From Nocardioides caldifontis (GTDB lineage: Bacteria; Actinomycetota; Actinomycetes; Propionibacteriales; Nocardioidaceae), in contig NZ_VHIB01000017.1 of the NCBI RefSeq assembly GCF_008087345.1, positions 21,996 to 85,995 of the forward strand: DNA of 64,000 nucleotides. Direction: 5' to 3'. This document shows, in pieces, positions 27,399-36,702 of this stretch. Below the pieces are notes generated by a model. It was not told where the DNA came from and searched no databases. It saw only the letters and a program-made list of their open reading frames with translations. How positions within the stretch are numbered: the first letter of the stretch is position 1; each line of letters starts with the position of its first letter. The position numbers were made by a program, and so were the translations under genes.

Positions 27399-28600
27399 CG
27401 CTGCCCGAAGGCGTCGCGCAGCCGGGTGAACACACCCTTGTGGTGCGTGGAGACCTGGCCGCTCGGCTTCTCCTCACCGCGGAGTGCGGCGAGCTGGCGG
27501 AGCAGGTCCTGCTGGCGGTCGTCGAGCCGGGTCGGCGTCTCGACCAGCACCCGCACGACGAGGTCGCCGCGCGAGCCTCCACGCAGCGACGGGACGCCCC
27601 ACCCCTGCAGGGTCAGCTCCGCGCCGGACTGGGTGCCGGCCGCGATGTCGACCGAGACCTCGGTGGGAGGCGGCGTCACGAAGCCGGCCTCGGTCGCCGC
27701 GGCCTCGGACAGGTCCGACTCGAGCGTGGGCAGCACGACCGTGGTGCCGAGCGCCGCGGCGGTCATCGGGAGGGTGATCGTGCACAGCAGGTCACGCCCC
27801 TTGCGCACGAAGACCTCGTGGTCGGCGACGTGCAGCTCGACGTAGAGGTCCCCAGCCGGGCCGCCGCCCGGCCCGACCTCGCCCTGCTCTGACAGCTGGA
27901 CCCGGGTGCCGTCGTCGACGCCCGCCGGGATCTTGACCGTCAGCGTGCGGCGCGACCGGACCCGGCCGTCGCCGGCGCACTCGCGGCACGGCTCGGGGAT
28001 CAGCTGCCCGAAGCCGCGGCAGGCGGCACAGGGCCGCATGGTGCGGATCTCGCCGAGGAACGAGCGCTGGACGTGGAAGGTCTCGCCACGGCCCTGGCAG
28101 GTCTCGCAGGTCACCGGGTGGGTCCCCGGCGCGGTGCCCTCGCCGTGGCAGGTGGTGCAGAGCACGGCGGTGTCGACCTTGAGCTCGCGCGTGGTCCCGA
28201 AGGCCGCCTCGGCGAGGGACACCTCGAGGTGGATCAGCGCGTCCTGCCCCCGGCGTACGCGCGGCCGCGGCCCGCGTCCTTGGGACGCACCGGCCCCGCC
28301 GCCGAAGAAGGCGTCCATGATGTCGGTGAACGAGAACCCGGCACCGGCGCCTGCGCCGAACCCGCCCGACGCGAACGCGTCGCCGCCCATGTCGTAGCGG
28401 CGCCGCTTCTCGGGGTCGGACAGGATCTCGTAGGCCCGGGTCACGTCCTTGAACCGCTCCTGCGTCGCAGGGTCGGGGTTCACGTCCGGGTGCAGCTGCC
28501 GGGCGAGCTTGCGGTAGGCCTTCTTGATCGTGTCGGTGTCCGCGTCGCGGGCAACTCCCAGGATCTCGTAGGGATCGTGGCTCACGTGTGTTCTCGTCAT
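27395..28600 (-). CDS. dnaJ: chaperone protein DnaJ (HrcA-linked DnaJ2)
   Basis: 401 residues. The J domain (residues 8-75) has the HPD motif in LHPDVNPD. A Gly-rich region follows, then a zinc-finger domain with four CxxCxGxG-type repeats ([32 protein letters not shown]) and C-terminal substrate domains. It delivers unfolded clients to DnaK. The ATG at 28600 overlaps the hrcA stop (ATGA); a GTG at 28585 ([10 protein letters not shown]) is an alternative that matches many homologues. The hrcA-dnaJ pairing is the standard actinobacterial second DnaJ locus. Confidence 0.95.
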   Translation of the reverse strand: MTRTHVSHDPYEILGVARDADTDTIKKAYRKLARQLHPDVNPDPATQERFKDVTRAYEILSDPEKRRRYDMGGDAFASGGFGAGAGAGFSFTDIMDAFFGGGAGASQGRGPRPRVRRGQDALIHLEVSLAEAAFGTTRELKVDTAVLCTTCHGEGTAPGTHPVTCETCQGRGETFHVQRSFLGEIRTMRPCAACRGFGQLIPEPCRECAGDGRVRSRRTLTVKIPAGVDDGTRVQLSEQGEVGPGGGPAGDLYVELHVADHEVFVRKGRDLLCTITLPMTAAALGTTVVLPTLESDLSEAAATEAGFVTPPPTEVSVDIAAGTQSGAELTLQGWGVPSLRGGSRGDLVVRVLVETPTRLDDRQQDLLRQLAALRGEEKPSGQVSTHHKGVFTRLRDAFGQR

Positions 28601-29619
28601 CCTTCGTCGAGGATCTTGGACAGGTACTGGGCCACCGCGCGCACGCTCGCCATCGCTCCGGGGTAGTCCATGCGGGTCGGCCCGACGACGCCGAGGTTGG
28701 CCAGGGCCTCCGCTCCCGGACCGTAGCCGGTGGCCACGACCGAGGTGGACGCGAACCCCTCGTAGGGGACCTCCGAGCCGATCCGGACCGTCAGCGCCGA
28801 GGGCGAGGTCGCCTCACCGAGCAGCTTGAGGAGCAGGACGTGCTCCTCGAGTGCCTCGAGCAGCGGACGGATCGTCACCTCGAAGCTGTCGCCGAACCGG
28901 GCCAGGTTGGCGGTGCCGCCCACGACGACGCGCTCGTCGGAGCGGTGGTCGGACATCGCCTCGACGAGGGCGGCGACGAGCAGGGAGACCGCAGGCCGCT
29001 CGTGCGGCTCGAACTGCTCGGGCACCTCGGCGACCCGCTCGGCCGCCTCGGCGATCCGCTCCCCCATCGCCGCCCGGTTGACCGCGGTGCGGAAGGCGGC
29101 GACGCGCTCCTCGTCGAGCGCCTCGGGGAGCTCCACGACCCGCTGCTCCACGCGGCCGGTCGAGAGGATCAGGACCATCAGCAGCCGGGTGGTGCCGAGC
29201 GTGACCAGCTCGACGTGGCGGACAGTGGAGCGCGAGAGGGTCGGGTACTGCACGATCGCGACCTGGCGGGTGAGGCTGGCGAGCAGCCGGACCGACCGCT
29301 GGACGACGTCGTCGAGGTCGACGGCCCCCTCGAGCAGCGTGGTGATCGCCCGCCGCTCGGCCGCGCTGAGCGGCTTGACCTGGCTGAGCCGGTCGACGAA
29401 GAGCCGGTACCCCTTGTCGGTGGGGATGCGGCCGGCGCTGGTGTGCGGCTGGTGGATCAGCCCCTCCTCCTCCAGCGCGGCCATGTCGTTGCGGATCGTG
29501 GCGGGCGAGACGCCCAGCGCGTGGCGCTCGACCAGCGCCTTCGACCCGACCGGCTCCTGGGTGGAGACGTAGTCCTCCACGATCGCGCGGAGCACGGCCA
29601 TCTTGCGTTCCTCGACCAC
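28597..29619 (-). CDS. hrcA: heat-inducible transcription repressor HrcA
   Basis: 340 residues. Winged-helix N-terminus with [20 protein letters not shown] and [20 protein letters not shown], a GAF-like middle and the C-terminal dimer domain. HrcA binds CIRCE and represses groESL and its own operon; GroEL keeps it active. The GTG at 29619 is chosen over the downstream ATG because AAAGGAG stands at the right distance. A CIRCE element (29643-29667) lies 24 bp upstream, so the gene is autoregulated and the operon is heat inducible. Confidence 0.96.
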   Translation of the reverse strand: MVEERKMAVLRAIVEDYVSTQEPVGSKALVERHALGVSPATIRNDMAALEEEGLIHQPHTSAGRIPTDKGYRLFVDRLSQVKPLSAAERRAITTLLEGAVDLDDVVQRSVRLLASLTRQVAIVQYPTLSRSTVRHVELVTLGTTRLLMVLILSTGRVEQRVVELPEALDEERVAAFRTAVNRAAMGERIAEAAERVAEVPEQFEPHERPAVSLLVAALVEAMSDHRSDERVVVGGTANLARFGDSFEVTIRPLLEALEEHVLLLKLLGEATSPSALTVRIGSEVPYEGFASTSVVATGYGPGAEALANLGVVGPTRMDYPGAMASVRAVAQYLSKILDEG

Positions 29620-29642
29620 GACCTGCTCCTTTCCGCGCGTTC

Positions 29643-29667
29643 TGGCACTCTGTCGACCGGAGTGCCA
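29643..29667. promoter_or_regulatory. CIRCE operator
   Basis: Perfect inverted repeat TGGCACTC-N9-GAGTGCCA, matching the CIRCE consensus (TTAGCACTC-N9-GAGTGCTAA) with the G/C changes usual in high-GC actinobacteria. It lies between the divergent hrcA operon and the metallo-hydrolase gene (29704), 36 bp before the latter, so HrcA might also affect that gene. Confidence 0.93.
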
Positions 29668-29703
29668 ATGGTACAAGCACCTTGCCCGGCTAGCCTGGTG
29701 CGA

Positions 29704-30609
29704 ATGCACGCCTCCGCCCCCGGTCCTGACGGCCGTTTCACCGAGGTCGCCGACCGCACCTGGGTCGCCCGGCACGCCTGGCTCGACGTCAACGTCACGC
29801 TCGTCGAGGGCGACCGCGGCCTGCTCCTCGTCGACACCCTGGGCTCCGAGCGCGCCGCCCGCGGGATGCTCGACGAGGTGCGCCGCGTCACCACGCGCGA
29901 CGTCGTCGCGGTCGTCAACACCCACGAGCACTTCGACCACACCTTCGGCAACGGTGCGGTGCTCGCGCGCTGGCCGGGGGTCCCGGTCCACGCCCACGAG
30001 GAGGCAGCGGCCCGGACGGTGGACTCCGGCAGGACCGCCCAGGAGCAGTACGCCGGACAGGACGACGGCACCGACGAGCACCGTGACCAGCACCGTGACG
30101 AGCACCGTGACGAGGTGCTCGCCACCGAGCCGGTCCCGGCGACCGTCACGTTCTCCTCCGTGGCCGTGGTGGACCTCGGGGACCGGGTCGTCGAGCTGGT
30201 GCACCCCGGACGCGGCCACACCGCCGGTGACGTGGTGGTGCGGGTCCCCGACGCCGACGTGCTGCTCGCCGGGGACCTCGTGGAGGAGTCGGCGCCGCCG
30301 TCGTACGGGCCGGACTCCTACCCGCTCGACTGGCCCGCGGCGCTGGACTTCGTCGCCGACCTGCTGACGCCCGACACCGTGGTGGTCCCGGGCCACGGGG
30401 CGCTCGTCGACAAGGCGTTCGTCGCCGACCAGCGCGGTGACGTGGGGATGGTGGCCGAGGCGATCTTCGACGCGGCCTCGCGCTCGGTGCCGGTCGAGCA
30501 GGCCGCCCGGGAGGGCGAGTGGCCGTTCCCCGAGCGGACGGTGCTCGAAGCGCTGCGCCGCGGCTACGACCAGGTGCCCCGCGCGGCCCGCCGGCTGCCG
30601 CTGGTCTGA
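29704..30609 (+). CDS. MBL-fold metallo-hydrolase
   Basis: 301 residues with a metallo-beta-lactamase fold. The metal motif HxHxDH is [10 protein letters not shown] (near residue 81). Further ligands are in [11 protein letters not shown] (near 175), the Asp of LLAGDLVEE and the His of [10 protein letters not shown]. It is probably a hydrolase of the glyoxalase II/quinoprotein-relay-like group; the substrate is unknown. A charged insert ([14 protein letters not shown], about 125-138) is encoded by three 12-bp repeats. The ATG at 29704 has no Shine-Dalgarno but a -10-like TAGCCT seven bases upstream, so it is probably leaderless. The divergent CIRCE may influence it. Confidence 0.85.
   Translation: MHASAPGPDGRFTEVADRTWVARHAWLDVNVTLVEGDRGLLLVDTLGSERAARGMLDEVRRVTTRDVVAVVNTHEHFDHTFGNGAVLARWPGVPVHAHEEAAARTVDSGRTAQEQYAGQDDGTDEHRDQHRDEHRDEVLATEPVPATVTFSSVAVVDLGDRVVELVHPGRGHTAGDVVVRVPDADVLLAGDLVEESAPPSYGPDSYPLDWPAALDFVADLLTPDTVVVPGHGALVDKAFVADQRGDVGMVAEAIFDAASRSVPVEQAAREGEWPFPERTVLEALRRGYDQVPRAARRLPLV
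30076..30111 (+). repeat. 12-bp tandem repeat inside the metallo-hydrolase gene
   Basis: Three adjacent copies of GAGCACCGTGAC (the second begins C). The unit is a multiple of three, so it inserts His-Arg-Asp-Glu/Gln repeats without breaking the frame. Copy number could vary by slippage. It falls in a surface loop between metal motifs. Confidence 0.85.
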
Positions 30610-31112
30610 CCCCAGCCGTGGTCCGCGGAGGCGTGGCGCCGCACCAGCGCCGGCCGCACCATCCAGGCGAAGGCGACCCAGGCGAGCAGGAGGACGACGA
30701 AGAACGGCACCGGCGTGAGCAGCGCCACCGCCAGCGACAGCGCGAGCGCGGGCAGCAGCGGGAACCGCGGGCGGCGCGGCCGGCGCGCCAGTGGCTGCAC
30801 CGGCGGGCCGAGCGTGGCGTGCGGCCGCGGCAGGTCGCCGAACAGCACGGTGAGGTCGCCCGCGGTGCGGGCCGACCAGGCGGCCGTCGACCGCTCGTCG
30901 AACTCCTCCTGGCTGAGCCGTCCCGCGGCGTAGTGGTCGCCGAGCGCCTGGACCGCGGACTCGCGCTCCGCGTCACCCACCCGGAGCTGGGACGAGCGCG
31001 CCCAGGCGGTCAGGTCGGCGGCGAAGCCCGACATCCGGGGCATGCCCTGGTAGCTCGAGCCGGTCCACGAGCCTGCCCAGGAGCCCGAGTGGCGCTTCCC
31101 CCCGCAGCTCAT
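30564..31112 (-). CDS. DUF1707 domain membrane protein
   Basis: 182 residues. The DUF1707 motif ([20 protein letters not shown], then [20 protein letters not shown]) lies at about 42-95. A C-terminal hydrophobic hairpin ([20 protein letters not shown], then [18 protein letters not shown]) follows. DUF1707 is a small actinobacterial domain often at the N-terminus of membrane or regulatory proteins; function unproven. Its ATG overlaps the upstream PadR stop by 4 bp, so it is probably the PadR-controlled gene. Its last 46 bases overlap the end of the convergent metallo-hydrolase gene. Confidence 0.8.
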   Translation of the reverse strand: MSCGGKRHSGSWAGSWTGSSYQGMPRMSGFAADLTAWARSSQLRVGDAERESAVQALGDHYAAGRLSQEEFDERSTAAWSARTAGDLTVLFGDLPRPHATLGPPVQPLARRPRRPRFPLLPALALSLAVALLTPVPFFVVLLLAWVAFAWMVRPALVRRHASADHGWGQTSGSRRAARGTWS

Positions 31113-31699
31113 GACTCCGGCTCCCCGTCGGCGAGCAGCCCGTAGAGCTTGCGGCGGGTCTCGGCGAGGATCTCGGCCGCCTCCGCCTGCTGCTGCCGGG
31201 TGCCCGAGGTGACGACCTGCCAGACCGCGGCCATCACCTGGCCGGCGACGGGCTTGAGGTCAGGGGTGGTGTCGGCGGTCGGCTCCTCCTCGAAGGGGCG
31301 CCAGGTCGCCGCGAGCTCGTCAGGGTGCTCCTCGACGTAGCGGACGCCGGCCTCGGTCAGCGTCAGCAGCCGGCGCCCCGAGCCCTCGGTGCCCTCGACC
31401 AGCCCCTCGTCCTCGAGCTGCTGGATCGTGGGGTACACCGAGCCCGGGCTGGGCTTCCACGCACCTCCGGAGCGCTCGGCGATCTGCTGGATGACCTGGT
31501 AGCCGTTCATCGGCTCGACCGCGAGCACGTCGAGGATCGCGCTGCGCACGTCGCCCCGACGTACCTTGGGGGTGCGGGTCGCGCCCTGCGCCATCCCGAG
31601 CAGTCCGAGCACCCACGGCGGCGGAGAGCCGTGCTTCCACGGTTGCGGGCCACCGGAGCCTCCGCCCCAGCCGGCGTCCCAAGGTCCGCGTCGCGTCAT
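31109..31699 (-). CDS. PadR family transcriptional regulator
   Basis: 196 residues. A Gly/Trp-rich N-terminal tail of about 45 residues precedes the PadR wHTH (about 48-120), with DVRSAILDVLAVEPMNGYQV, PSPGSVYPTIQQLEDEGLV and the wing GSGRRLLTLTEAG. A C-terminal helical dimer arm follows. ATG 31699 follows GGAGGT. It heads a two-gene unit with the DUF1707 protein and probably represses its own promoter; a palindrome at 31734-31743 is the likely operator. Confidence 0.9.
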   Translation of the reverse strand: MTRRGPWDAGWGGGSGGPQPWKHGSPPPWVLGLLGMAQGATRTPKVRRGDVRSAILDVLAVEPMNGYQVIQQIAERSGGAWKPSPGSVYPTIQQLEDEGLVEGTEGSGRRLLTLTEAGVRYVEEHPDELAATWRPFEEEPTADTTPDLKPVAGQVMAAVWQVVTSGTRQQQAEAAEILAETRRKLYGLLADGEPES

Positions 31700-31733
31700 T
31701 CCGAGCACCTCCGGCGATCGATCCGTAACAAGA

Positions 31734-31743
31734 CGATATATCG
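31734..31743. promoter_or_regulatory. candidate PadR operator, palindrome CGATATATCG
   Basis: A 10-bp perfect AT-rich palindrome in an otherwise very GC-rich region, 35 bp upstream of the padR start. AT-rich palindromes of this type are common PadR sites. A single half-site pair is seen; the assignment is inferred from position. Confidence 0.5.
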
Positions 31744-31834
31744 CGATGGTCGGCCCGGCCAGAGGGTTGTGACGCTCGTCTGGACCGGCGCGCCGGGGAG
31801 GTCCGGATCCGCGGCCGCCCGTACGGTTTCCGCC

Positions 31835-32689
31835 ATGGTGTCCGGCTCCTTCGACCGCTACGGCAGCGACGTCCTCAACACCGACTGGCGGGCGCCGAAG
31901 CGGGGCCGGGCCGTCGAGATCGAGGCCGACAAGGGGCTGGTGGTCGAGGAGGTCACCACCGACTGGTGCGGCGAGATCGTCGCGGTCGAGCGCGACCTCG
32001 ACACCGTCACGCTCGAGGACCGGCGCGGCCGTCGGCGTACCTTCCCGCTGGGCCCTGGGTTCCTGCTCGAGGGGGTGCCGGTGATCCTGCGGCCGCCGAG
32101 CCGGCAGGGGCCGAAGGCGCCCACGCGCACGGCCTCGGGCTCGGTCGCGGTGCCGGGGACCAAGGCACGGGTGGCCCGGGCGAGCCGGATCTTCGTCGAG
32201 GGGCGCCACGACGCCGAGCTGGTCGAGAAGGTGTGGGGCGACGACCTGCGCATCGAGGGCGTGGTGGTGGAGTACCTCGACGGCATCGACGACCTCTCCG
32301 AGCACCTGCGCGACTTCCGCCCCGCCGCCGAGCGCAAGGTCGGCGTGCTCGTCGACCACCTGGTGGCCGGGTCGAAGGAGAGCCGGATCGCCGCGTCGGT
32401 GGCGAAGAGCCCGATCGGCAAGCACGTGTTGATCGTGGGCCACCCGTTCGTCGACGTCTGGCAGGCCGTCAAGCCCGAGCGGCTCGGCATCAAGGCGTGG
32501 CCGACGGTCCCCCGCAACGTCGAGTGGAAGAAGGGCGTCTGCCAGAGCCTCGGCTGGCCGCACCGGGACCAGGCCGACATCGCCCGCGCCTGGAAGCACA
32601 TCCTGTCGAAGGTCAGCTCCTTCAACGACCTCGAGCCCGCCCTGCTCGGCCGCGTCGAGGAGCTCATCGACTTCGTCACCGCCCCCTGA
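31835..32689 (+). CDS. DUF3097 family protein
   Basis: 284 residues, conserved across actinobacteria, function unknown. The N-terminal part (FDRYGSDVLNTDWRAPKR, EVTTDWCGEIVAVERD) precedes a Toprim-like segment (RIFVEGRHDAELVEKVWGDD and GVLVDHLVAGSKE, with acidic residues where Toprim domains bind Mg2+) and a C-terminal WPHRDQADIARAWKHILSKV. Nucleic acid handling is suggested by the Toprim resemblance only. TACGGT lies 7 bases before the ATG at 31835, so the message is probably leaderless. It converges with hemW; the gap holds four phased repeats. Confidence 0.85.
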   Translation: MVSGSFDRYGSDVLNTDWRAPKRGRAVEIEADKGLVVEEVTTDWCGEIVAVERDLDTVTLEDRRGRRRTFPLGPGFLLEGVPVILRPPSRQGPKAPTRTASGSVAVPGTKARVARASRIFVEGRHDAELVEKVWGDDLRIEGVVVEYLDGIDDLSEHLRDFRPAAERKVGVLVDHLVAGSKESRIAASVAKSPIGKHVLIVGHPFVDVWQAVKPERLGIKAWPTVPRNVEWKKGVCQSLGWPHRDQADIARAWKHILSKVSSFNDLEPALLGRVEELIDFVTAP

Positions 32690-32690
32690 C

Positions 32691-32824
32691 CGTGTCGAGC
32701 CGCCCCTCGTGGCGCGCCGGACTGTGTTGAGCCGCCCCTTCTGGCGTCGCGGAGGCGCCCATCGCGCGCCACGAAGGGCGGTTCGACACGGATCGCGCAA
32801 CCACGAAGGGCGGTTCGACACGGG
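32691..32824. repeat. four 32-bp-phased intergenic repeats between convergent DUF3097 and hemW
   Basis: Two copies of GTGTYGAGCCGCCCCTYSTGG (start 32692 and 32724, exactly 32 apart) follow the DUF3097 stop. Two copies of the reverse complement (ACGAAGGGCGGTTCGACAC at 32771 and 32803, again 32 apart) follow the hemW 3' end. Relative to each gene the repeat reads in the same sense. The two pairs could also fold against each other as a long hairpin and serve as a bidirectional terminator. The same family recurs at 59761-59912. Confidence 0.85.
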
Positions 32825-32832
32825 GAAGGTGG

Positions 32833-34059
32833 TCAGGGCAGGAGGTCGCGCACGACGGCGTCGGCGAGCAGCCGACCCCTGAGGGTCAGCACCAGCCGGT
32901 CGTCGTGGCGCTCGACGAGCCCGTCCGCCTCCAGGTCCGGGACCCTCGCGCGTCCCGCGTCGTCGAGCACCTCGAGGGACAACCCCTCCACCAGCCGGCT
33001 CTCGAGGAGGACCCGCTCCACCCGCCTGGTCTCGGCGTCCAGCACCTCGCGGCCGAGGGCCGGGCTGGTGCCCGAGGCGATCCGCTCGGCGTACGCCGCG
33101 GGGTGGCGGACGTTCCAGAACCGCGTGCCCGCGACGTGCGAGTGGGCGCCAGGGCCGACCCCCCACCAGTCGCCGCCGCGCCAGTAGAGCAGGTTGTGGC
33201 GGCACCGGGCCTTCTCGTCGCGGGCCCAGTTGGAGAGCTCGTACCAGGAGAACCCGGCGGCGCTCAGCAGCTCGTCGGCGATGAGGTACTTGTCGGCCAG
33301 GTCGTCGTCGTCCGGCGCCGGCACCACTCCACGGTTCACGCGCCGGGCGAGGGCGGTGCCGTCCTCGACGATCAGGGCGTACGCCGACACGTGGTCGGGC
33401 TCGCAGGCGAGCGCGGCCTCGAGCGAGGTCCGCCAGTCGTCCACGCTCTCGCCCGGCGTCCCGTAGATCAGGTCGAGGCTGACCTGCTCGAACCCGGCCT
33501 CCCGGGCCCAGCCGACCGCCCGCGGGACCCGCTCCGGGTCGTGGGTGCGGTCGAGGACGCGCAGCACGCCGGGGACCGCGGACTGCATGCCGAACGAGAT
33601 CCGGTTGATCCCCCCGGCCCGCAGCTCCGCGAGCGACTCCGGGGTCACGCTGTCCGGGTTGGCCTCGGTGGTGACCTCCGCGTCGGGGGTCAGCCCGAAC
33701 TGGTCGTCGACCGCCCGGACCAGCCGGACCAGGTCGCCGGCGGCGAGCAGCGTCGGGGTGCCGCCGCCGAAGAACACCGTCTCGGCGGGGCGGTCCACCC
33801 CGGCGAGCGCCTCGCGGGCGAGGCGGAGCTCGGCGGTCGCCGCTTCGGCGTACGTCTCGCGCGAGGCGCCGGGCGGTCCGCCGACCCGGCCGAGCTCGGC
33901 CGCGGTGTAGGTGTTGAAGTCGCAGTAGCCGCACCGCACCGCGCAGAACGGGACGTGGACGTAGACGCCGAGACCCCGCTCCCCCGCGGCGGCCACCGCC
34001 TCGGGGGGCAGGGCACCGTCGGGGGGCGCGGGGTCTCCGTCAGGAGGGGCGGATGGCAC
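32833..34059 (-). CDS. hemW: heme chaperone HemW (radical SAM, coproporphyrinogen oxidase-like)
   Basis: 408 residues. The radical SAM cluster motif C-x3-C-x2-C is seen as PFCAVRCGYCDF (near residue 37). The HemW signature HNLLYW, with GVGPGAHS, lies near residue 287, and a C-terminal wHTH-like HemN_C domain ends the protein. HemW binds heme and inserts it into respiratory enzymes; it lacks features needed for true coproporphyrinogen decarboxylation. The start is GTG 34059, giving a Pro-rich N-terminal tail. The acyl-CoA synthetase ends 15 bp upstream on the same strand. Confidence 0.93.
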   Translation of the reverse strand: MPSAPPDGDPAPPDGALPPEAVAAAGERGLGVYVHVPFCAVRCGYCDFNTYTAAELGRVGGPPGASRETYAEAATAELRLAREALAGVDRPAETVFFGGGTPTLLAAGDLVRLVRAVDDQFGLTPDAEVTTEANPDSVTPESLAELRAGGINRISFGMQSAVPGVLRVLDRTHDPERVPRAVGWAREAGFEQVSLDLIYGTPGESVDDWRTSLEAALACEPDHVSAYALIVEDGTALARRVNRGVVPAPDDDDLADKYLIADELLSAAGFSWYELSNWARDEKARCRHNLLYWRGGDWWGVGPGAHSHVAGTRFWNVRHPAAYAERIASGTSPALGREVLDAETRRVERVLLESRLVEGLSLEVLDDAGRARVPDLEADGLVERHDDRLVLTLRGRLLADAVVRDLLP

Positions 34060-34074
34060 GCACCCCAGTCTGCG

Positions 34075-35874
34075 TCAGGAGGAGTAGAGCGCCTCGATGC
34101 GGTCCTTGTAGTTCTGCTCGACGACCTTGCGCTTCACCTTCATCGACGGCGTCATCTCGCCGGACTCGACCGAGAGGTCCTGGTCGAGCACGACCCACTT
34201 CTTGATCGTCTCCCAGCGGTTGAGCCGCAGGTTGAGCTCGTCGACGTAGTCGCCGACCATCTCCTGCACCTCGGGCAGGTTGACGATCTCGCTGTAGGAG
34301 AGCCCGGACTTGCCGTTGTGCTGTGCCCACCCGGCCATCGCGTCGGGGTCGAGGGTGATCAGCGCGACGCAGTAGTTGCGCTCCGCCCCGTGCACGAGGA
34401 ACTGGCTGGCGTAGGGGCAGATCGCCTTGAACTGCGACTCGATCGCCGACGGGGCGATGTACTTGCCGCCGGAGGTCTTGAACAGGTCCTTCTTGCGGTC
34501 GGTGATCCGCAGGTGCTCCCCGTCGAACTCGCCGATGTCGCCGGTGTGGATCCACCCGTCGACGAGCGTCTCGGCGGTGGCTTCGGGGAGGTTGTGGTAG
34601 CCCTCCATGACGCCGGGGCCCTTGATCAGGATCTCGCCGTCCTCGGCGATCTTCACCTCGGTGCCCGGGAACGGAATCCCGACCGAGCCGAACTTGTAGT
34701 CGTCGGGGTGGTTCACCACCGCGCCCGCGGAGGTCTCGGTCATGCCGTAGCCCTCGAGGATGAGGATGCCCGCGGCGTGGAACCACTCGGCGACCTCGCT
34801 ATTGAGCGCGGCGGCGCCCGAGATGAAGAACCGGACCCGGCCTCCGAAGCGCTCGCGGATCTTGCTGAAGACCAGCCGGTCGAACAGCGCGTGCTGCAGC
34901 TTCAGCGGCAGCGGCACCGACTTGCCCTCGCGCTTGAGCCGGTCGACCTTCAGCCCGACCTCGAAGGCCTTGTTGAAGATCTTCTCCTTCGCGCCGCCCT
35001 CCTCGGCCTGCATCGTGACGATGCGGCCGTGGGCCTTTTCGAAGATGCGCGGGGCCGCGCCCATGAAGGTCGGCTTCACGACGGCGAGGTTCTCGATGAT
35101 CTTGTCGACGCGACCGTCGACCGCGGTCGCGAAGCCGCAGGCGAGCTGGGTGGAGAGCAGCACCTTGCCGAAGGAGTGCGCCATCGGCAGCCAGAGGAAC
35201 TGCAGGTCGTCCTCGCTGAGGATGTGCTGCGCCTCGATGGCCGCGCCCTCGTAGGTCCAGGACTTGTGCTTCAGCCGGACGCCCTTGGGCCGGCCGGTGG
35301 TCCCGGAGGTGTAGATCAGGGTGGCGAGCGAGTCGCCGTCGGTGCCGTCGATGCGCTCCTGGACGGCCTCGGGGTTCTCGTTGAGCCGCTCCTCGCCGAG
35401 CTTCTCGAGCTCCGCGAGCGAGATCACCCAGTCGCCGTCGGTGGCGCCGTCGTAGGTGACGACCTTGGTGAGCAGCGGCAGCTCGCTGCGCCGCTCCTTG
35501 AGCTTGGCGATCTGGACGTCGTCCTCGGCGAAGACCACCCGGCTCTCGGAGTCGGCCAGGATGTAGGCAACCTCCTCGCCCAGGGTCGTCGGGTAGACCG
35601 TCGTGGTCGCGGCGCCGGCGCACATGATCGCGAGGTCGCTGAGGATCCACTCGTAGCGGGTGCCGGAGGCGATGCCGACCCGCTGCTGGGGCTCGACGCC
35701 CAGCGCGATCAGCCCGGCGGCGTACTTCTTGACGCGGTCGCCGGTCTCCTTCCAGGTGATCGACTCCCACTGGTCCCCGACCGGGAACCGGTAGGCCTCA
35801 CGGTTCCCGCTCTTCGCGACCCGTTCCATGAACTGCTGGCTGACCGTCATGGGACGGTTCTCGACAGCGCTCAT
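34075..35874 (-). CDS. long-chain fatty acid-CoA ligase (FadD15-like)
   Basis: 599 residues of the adenylate-forming family. The phosphate loop is IYTSGTTGRPKGV (near residue 188), with YGMTETSAG near 380 and the motif WIHTGDIGEFDGEHLRITDR near 455. It activates fatty acids as acyl-AMP and then acyl-CoA for lipid synthesis or beta-oxidation. ATG 35874 (MSAVENRPMTV) follows GAGAG; a GTG at 35922 would add 16 residues. The promoter region (35958-35986) contains a TetR-type palindrome. Downstream hemW lies 15 bp away and may be co-transcribed. Confidence 0.92.
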   Translation of the reverse strand: MSAVENRPMTVSQQFMERVAKSGNREAYRFPVGDQWESITWKETGDRVKKYAAGLIALGVEPQQRVGIASGTRYEWILSDLAIMCAGAATTTVYPTTLGEEVAYILADSESRVVFAEDDVQIAKLKERRSELPLLTKVVTYDGATDGDWVISLAELEKLGEERLNENPEAVQERIDGTDGDSLATLIYTSGTTGRPKGVRLKHKSWTYEGAAIEAQHILSEDDLQFLWLPMAHSFGKVLLSTQLACGFATAVDGRVDKIIENLAVVKPTFMGAAPRIFEKAHGRIVTMQAEEGGAKEKIFNKAFEVGLKVDRLKREGKSVPLPLKLQHALFDRLVFSKIRERFGGRVRFFISGAAALNSEVAEWFHAAGILILEGYGMTETSAGAVVNHPDDYKFGSVGIPFPGTEVKIAEDGEILIKGPGVMEGYHNLPEATAETLVDGWIHTGDIGEFDGEHLRITDRKKDLFKTSGGKYIAPSAIESQFKAICPYASQFLVHGAERNYCVALITLDPDAMAGWAQHNGKSGLSYSEIVNLPEVQEMVGDYVDELNLRLNRWETIKKWVVLDQDLSVESGEMTPSMKVKRKVVEQNYKDRIEALYSS

Positions 35875-35957
35875 ATCTCTCACCACCGGGGACACGTGCC
35901 ACCTCCACCTCGCTCGCGCCACGGCCGGATCGGCCCGTGGTCACGGATTCGGGGATC

Positions 35958-35986
35958 AACCTAGCCGCCGTCGCTACCGGTCGGTA
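35958..35986 (-). promoter_or_regulatory. candidate promoter and TetR-type operator for the acyl-CoA ligase
   Basis: On the minus strand, TACCGA (35981-35986), a 17-bp spacer and TAGGTT (35958-35963) form a plausible promoter about 80 bases before the ATG. The -35 end lies inside TACCG-N2-CGGTA (35975-35986), an inverted repeat of the kind bound by TetR repressors that often control fatty acid genes. No regulator gene is adjacent. Confidence 0.4.
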
Positions 35987-36024
35987 CTCCCACCCGTGTC
36001 ACAGGTCACGAATTCAGGTCACTC

Positions 36025-36702
36025 TCAGGTCCGGCCGTCGACGTACGCCTGGGCGCGGTCGTAGACGTGCGCCGGCAACCCCTCGACCTCGAGCAGCAAC
36101 GGGAGCAGCGCCGGCTCGGTGGTCAGGGCGCCGAACATCGCCGCCGCGGTCAGGCCGTGGTCCGGGCGGTCCACGACGTCGATCGGGTCCCCCGCCGCGA
36201 TCCAGCCCGGCTCGAGGATCGAGAGGAAGACGCCGGGGCGGCCGCGCTCGACGAACCGCTCGGGCCAGGTTCGAGCGTCGACGCCGTTGACCCCCATCCA
36301 CCGCCCGAAGGTCTCGCACGGCACCCGGACCGAGGTCACCTGGAGCCGGACGGTGCCCACGAGCCACTGCTCACCGATCACGCAGCCGTTGAGGTCGAGG
36401 TCGCGGGTGGTGAGGTTCTCGCCGAAGAGCCCCGGCCGCACGCCGCGCCCCGAGGTGCCGTGGAGCTCCGTGCCCCACCACTCGAGGTCCTCGAGCGCGT
36501 AGGCGTGGACAGCCTGGTAGGTCCCGCCGTGGTTCCGCTGGTCGCCGACCTCGTCGCCCTGGAGCGAGCGGCCGTCGACCAGCACCGGTCCGTGCACCGG
36601 GAGCTTGTCGATCGCCGAGACCAGCAGCGGCTTCTGCTCGAGGGTCCTGGCGCGTCCGACGTTGACCGACGCCACGGTGGGGTAGCCCATGGCGTCCATC
36701 AT
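36025..36702 (-). CDS. MOSC domain protein (YiiM-like)
   Basis: 225 residues. MOSC core with RSLQGDEVGDQRNHGGTYQA (near residue 45) and the conserved Cys of VRVPCETFGRWMG (near 120). MOSC domains act in molybdenum cofactor sulfuration or reduce N-hydroxylated compounds with a Moco-bound partner; YiiM-like stand-alone members fit the latter. Tandem ATGs at 36702/36699 overlap the stop of the upstream kinase-like gene. The gene ends within the region upstream of the acyl-CoA ligase, about 60 bp before its promoter. Confidence 0.85.
   Translation of the reverse strand: MMDAMGYPTVASVNVGRARTLEQKPLLVSAIDKLPVHGPVLVDGRSLQGDEVGDQRNHGGTYQAVHAYALEDLEWWGTELHGTSGRGVRPGLFGENLTTRDLDLNGCVIGEQWLVGTVRLQVTSVRVPCETFGRWMGVNGVDARTWPERFVERGRPGVFLSILEPGWIAAGDPIDVVDRPDHGLTAAAMFGALTTEPALLPLLLEVEGLPAHVYDRAQAYVDGRT

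Noticed and set aside
32833..34059. Oxygen-independent coproporphyrinogen III dehydrogenase (HemN)
   Set aside because: The HNxxYW motif and C-x3-C-x2-C spacing match the heme chaperone HemW.
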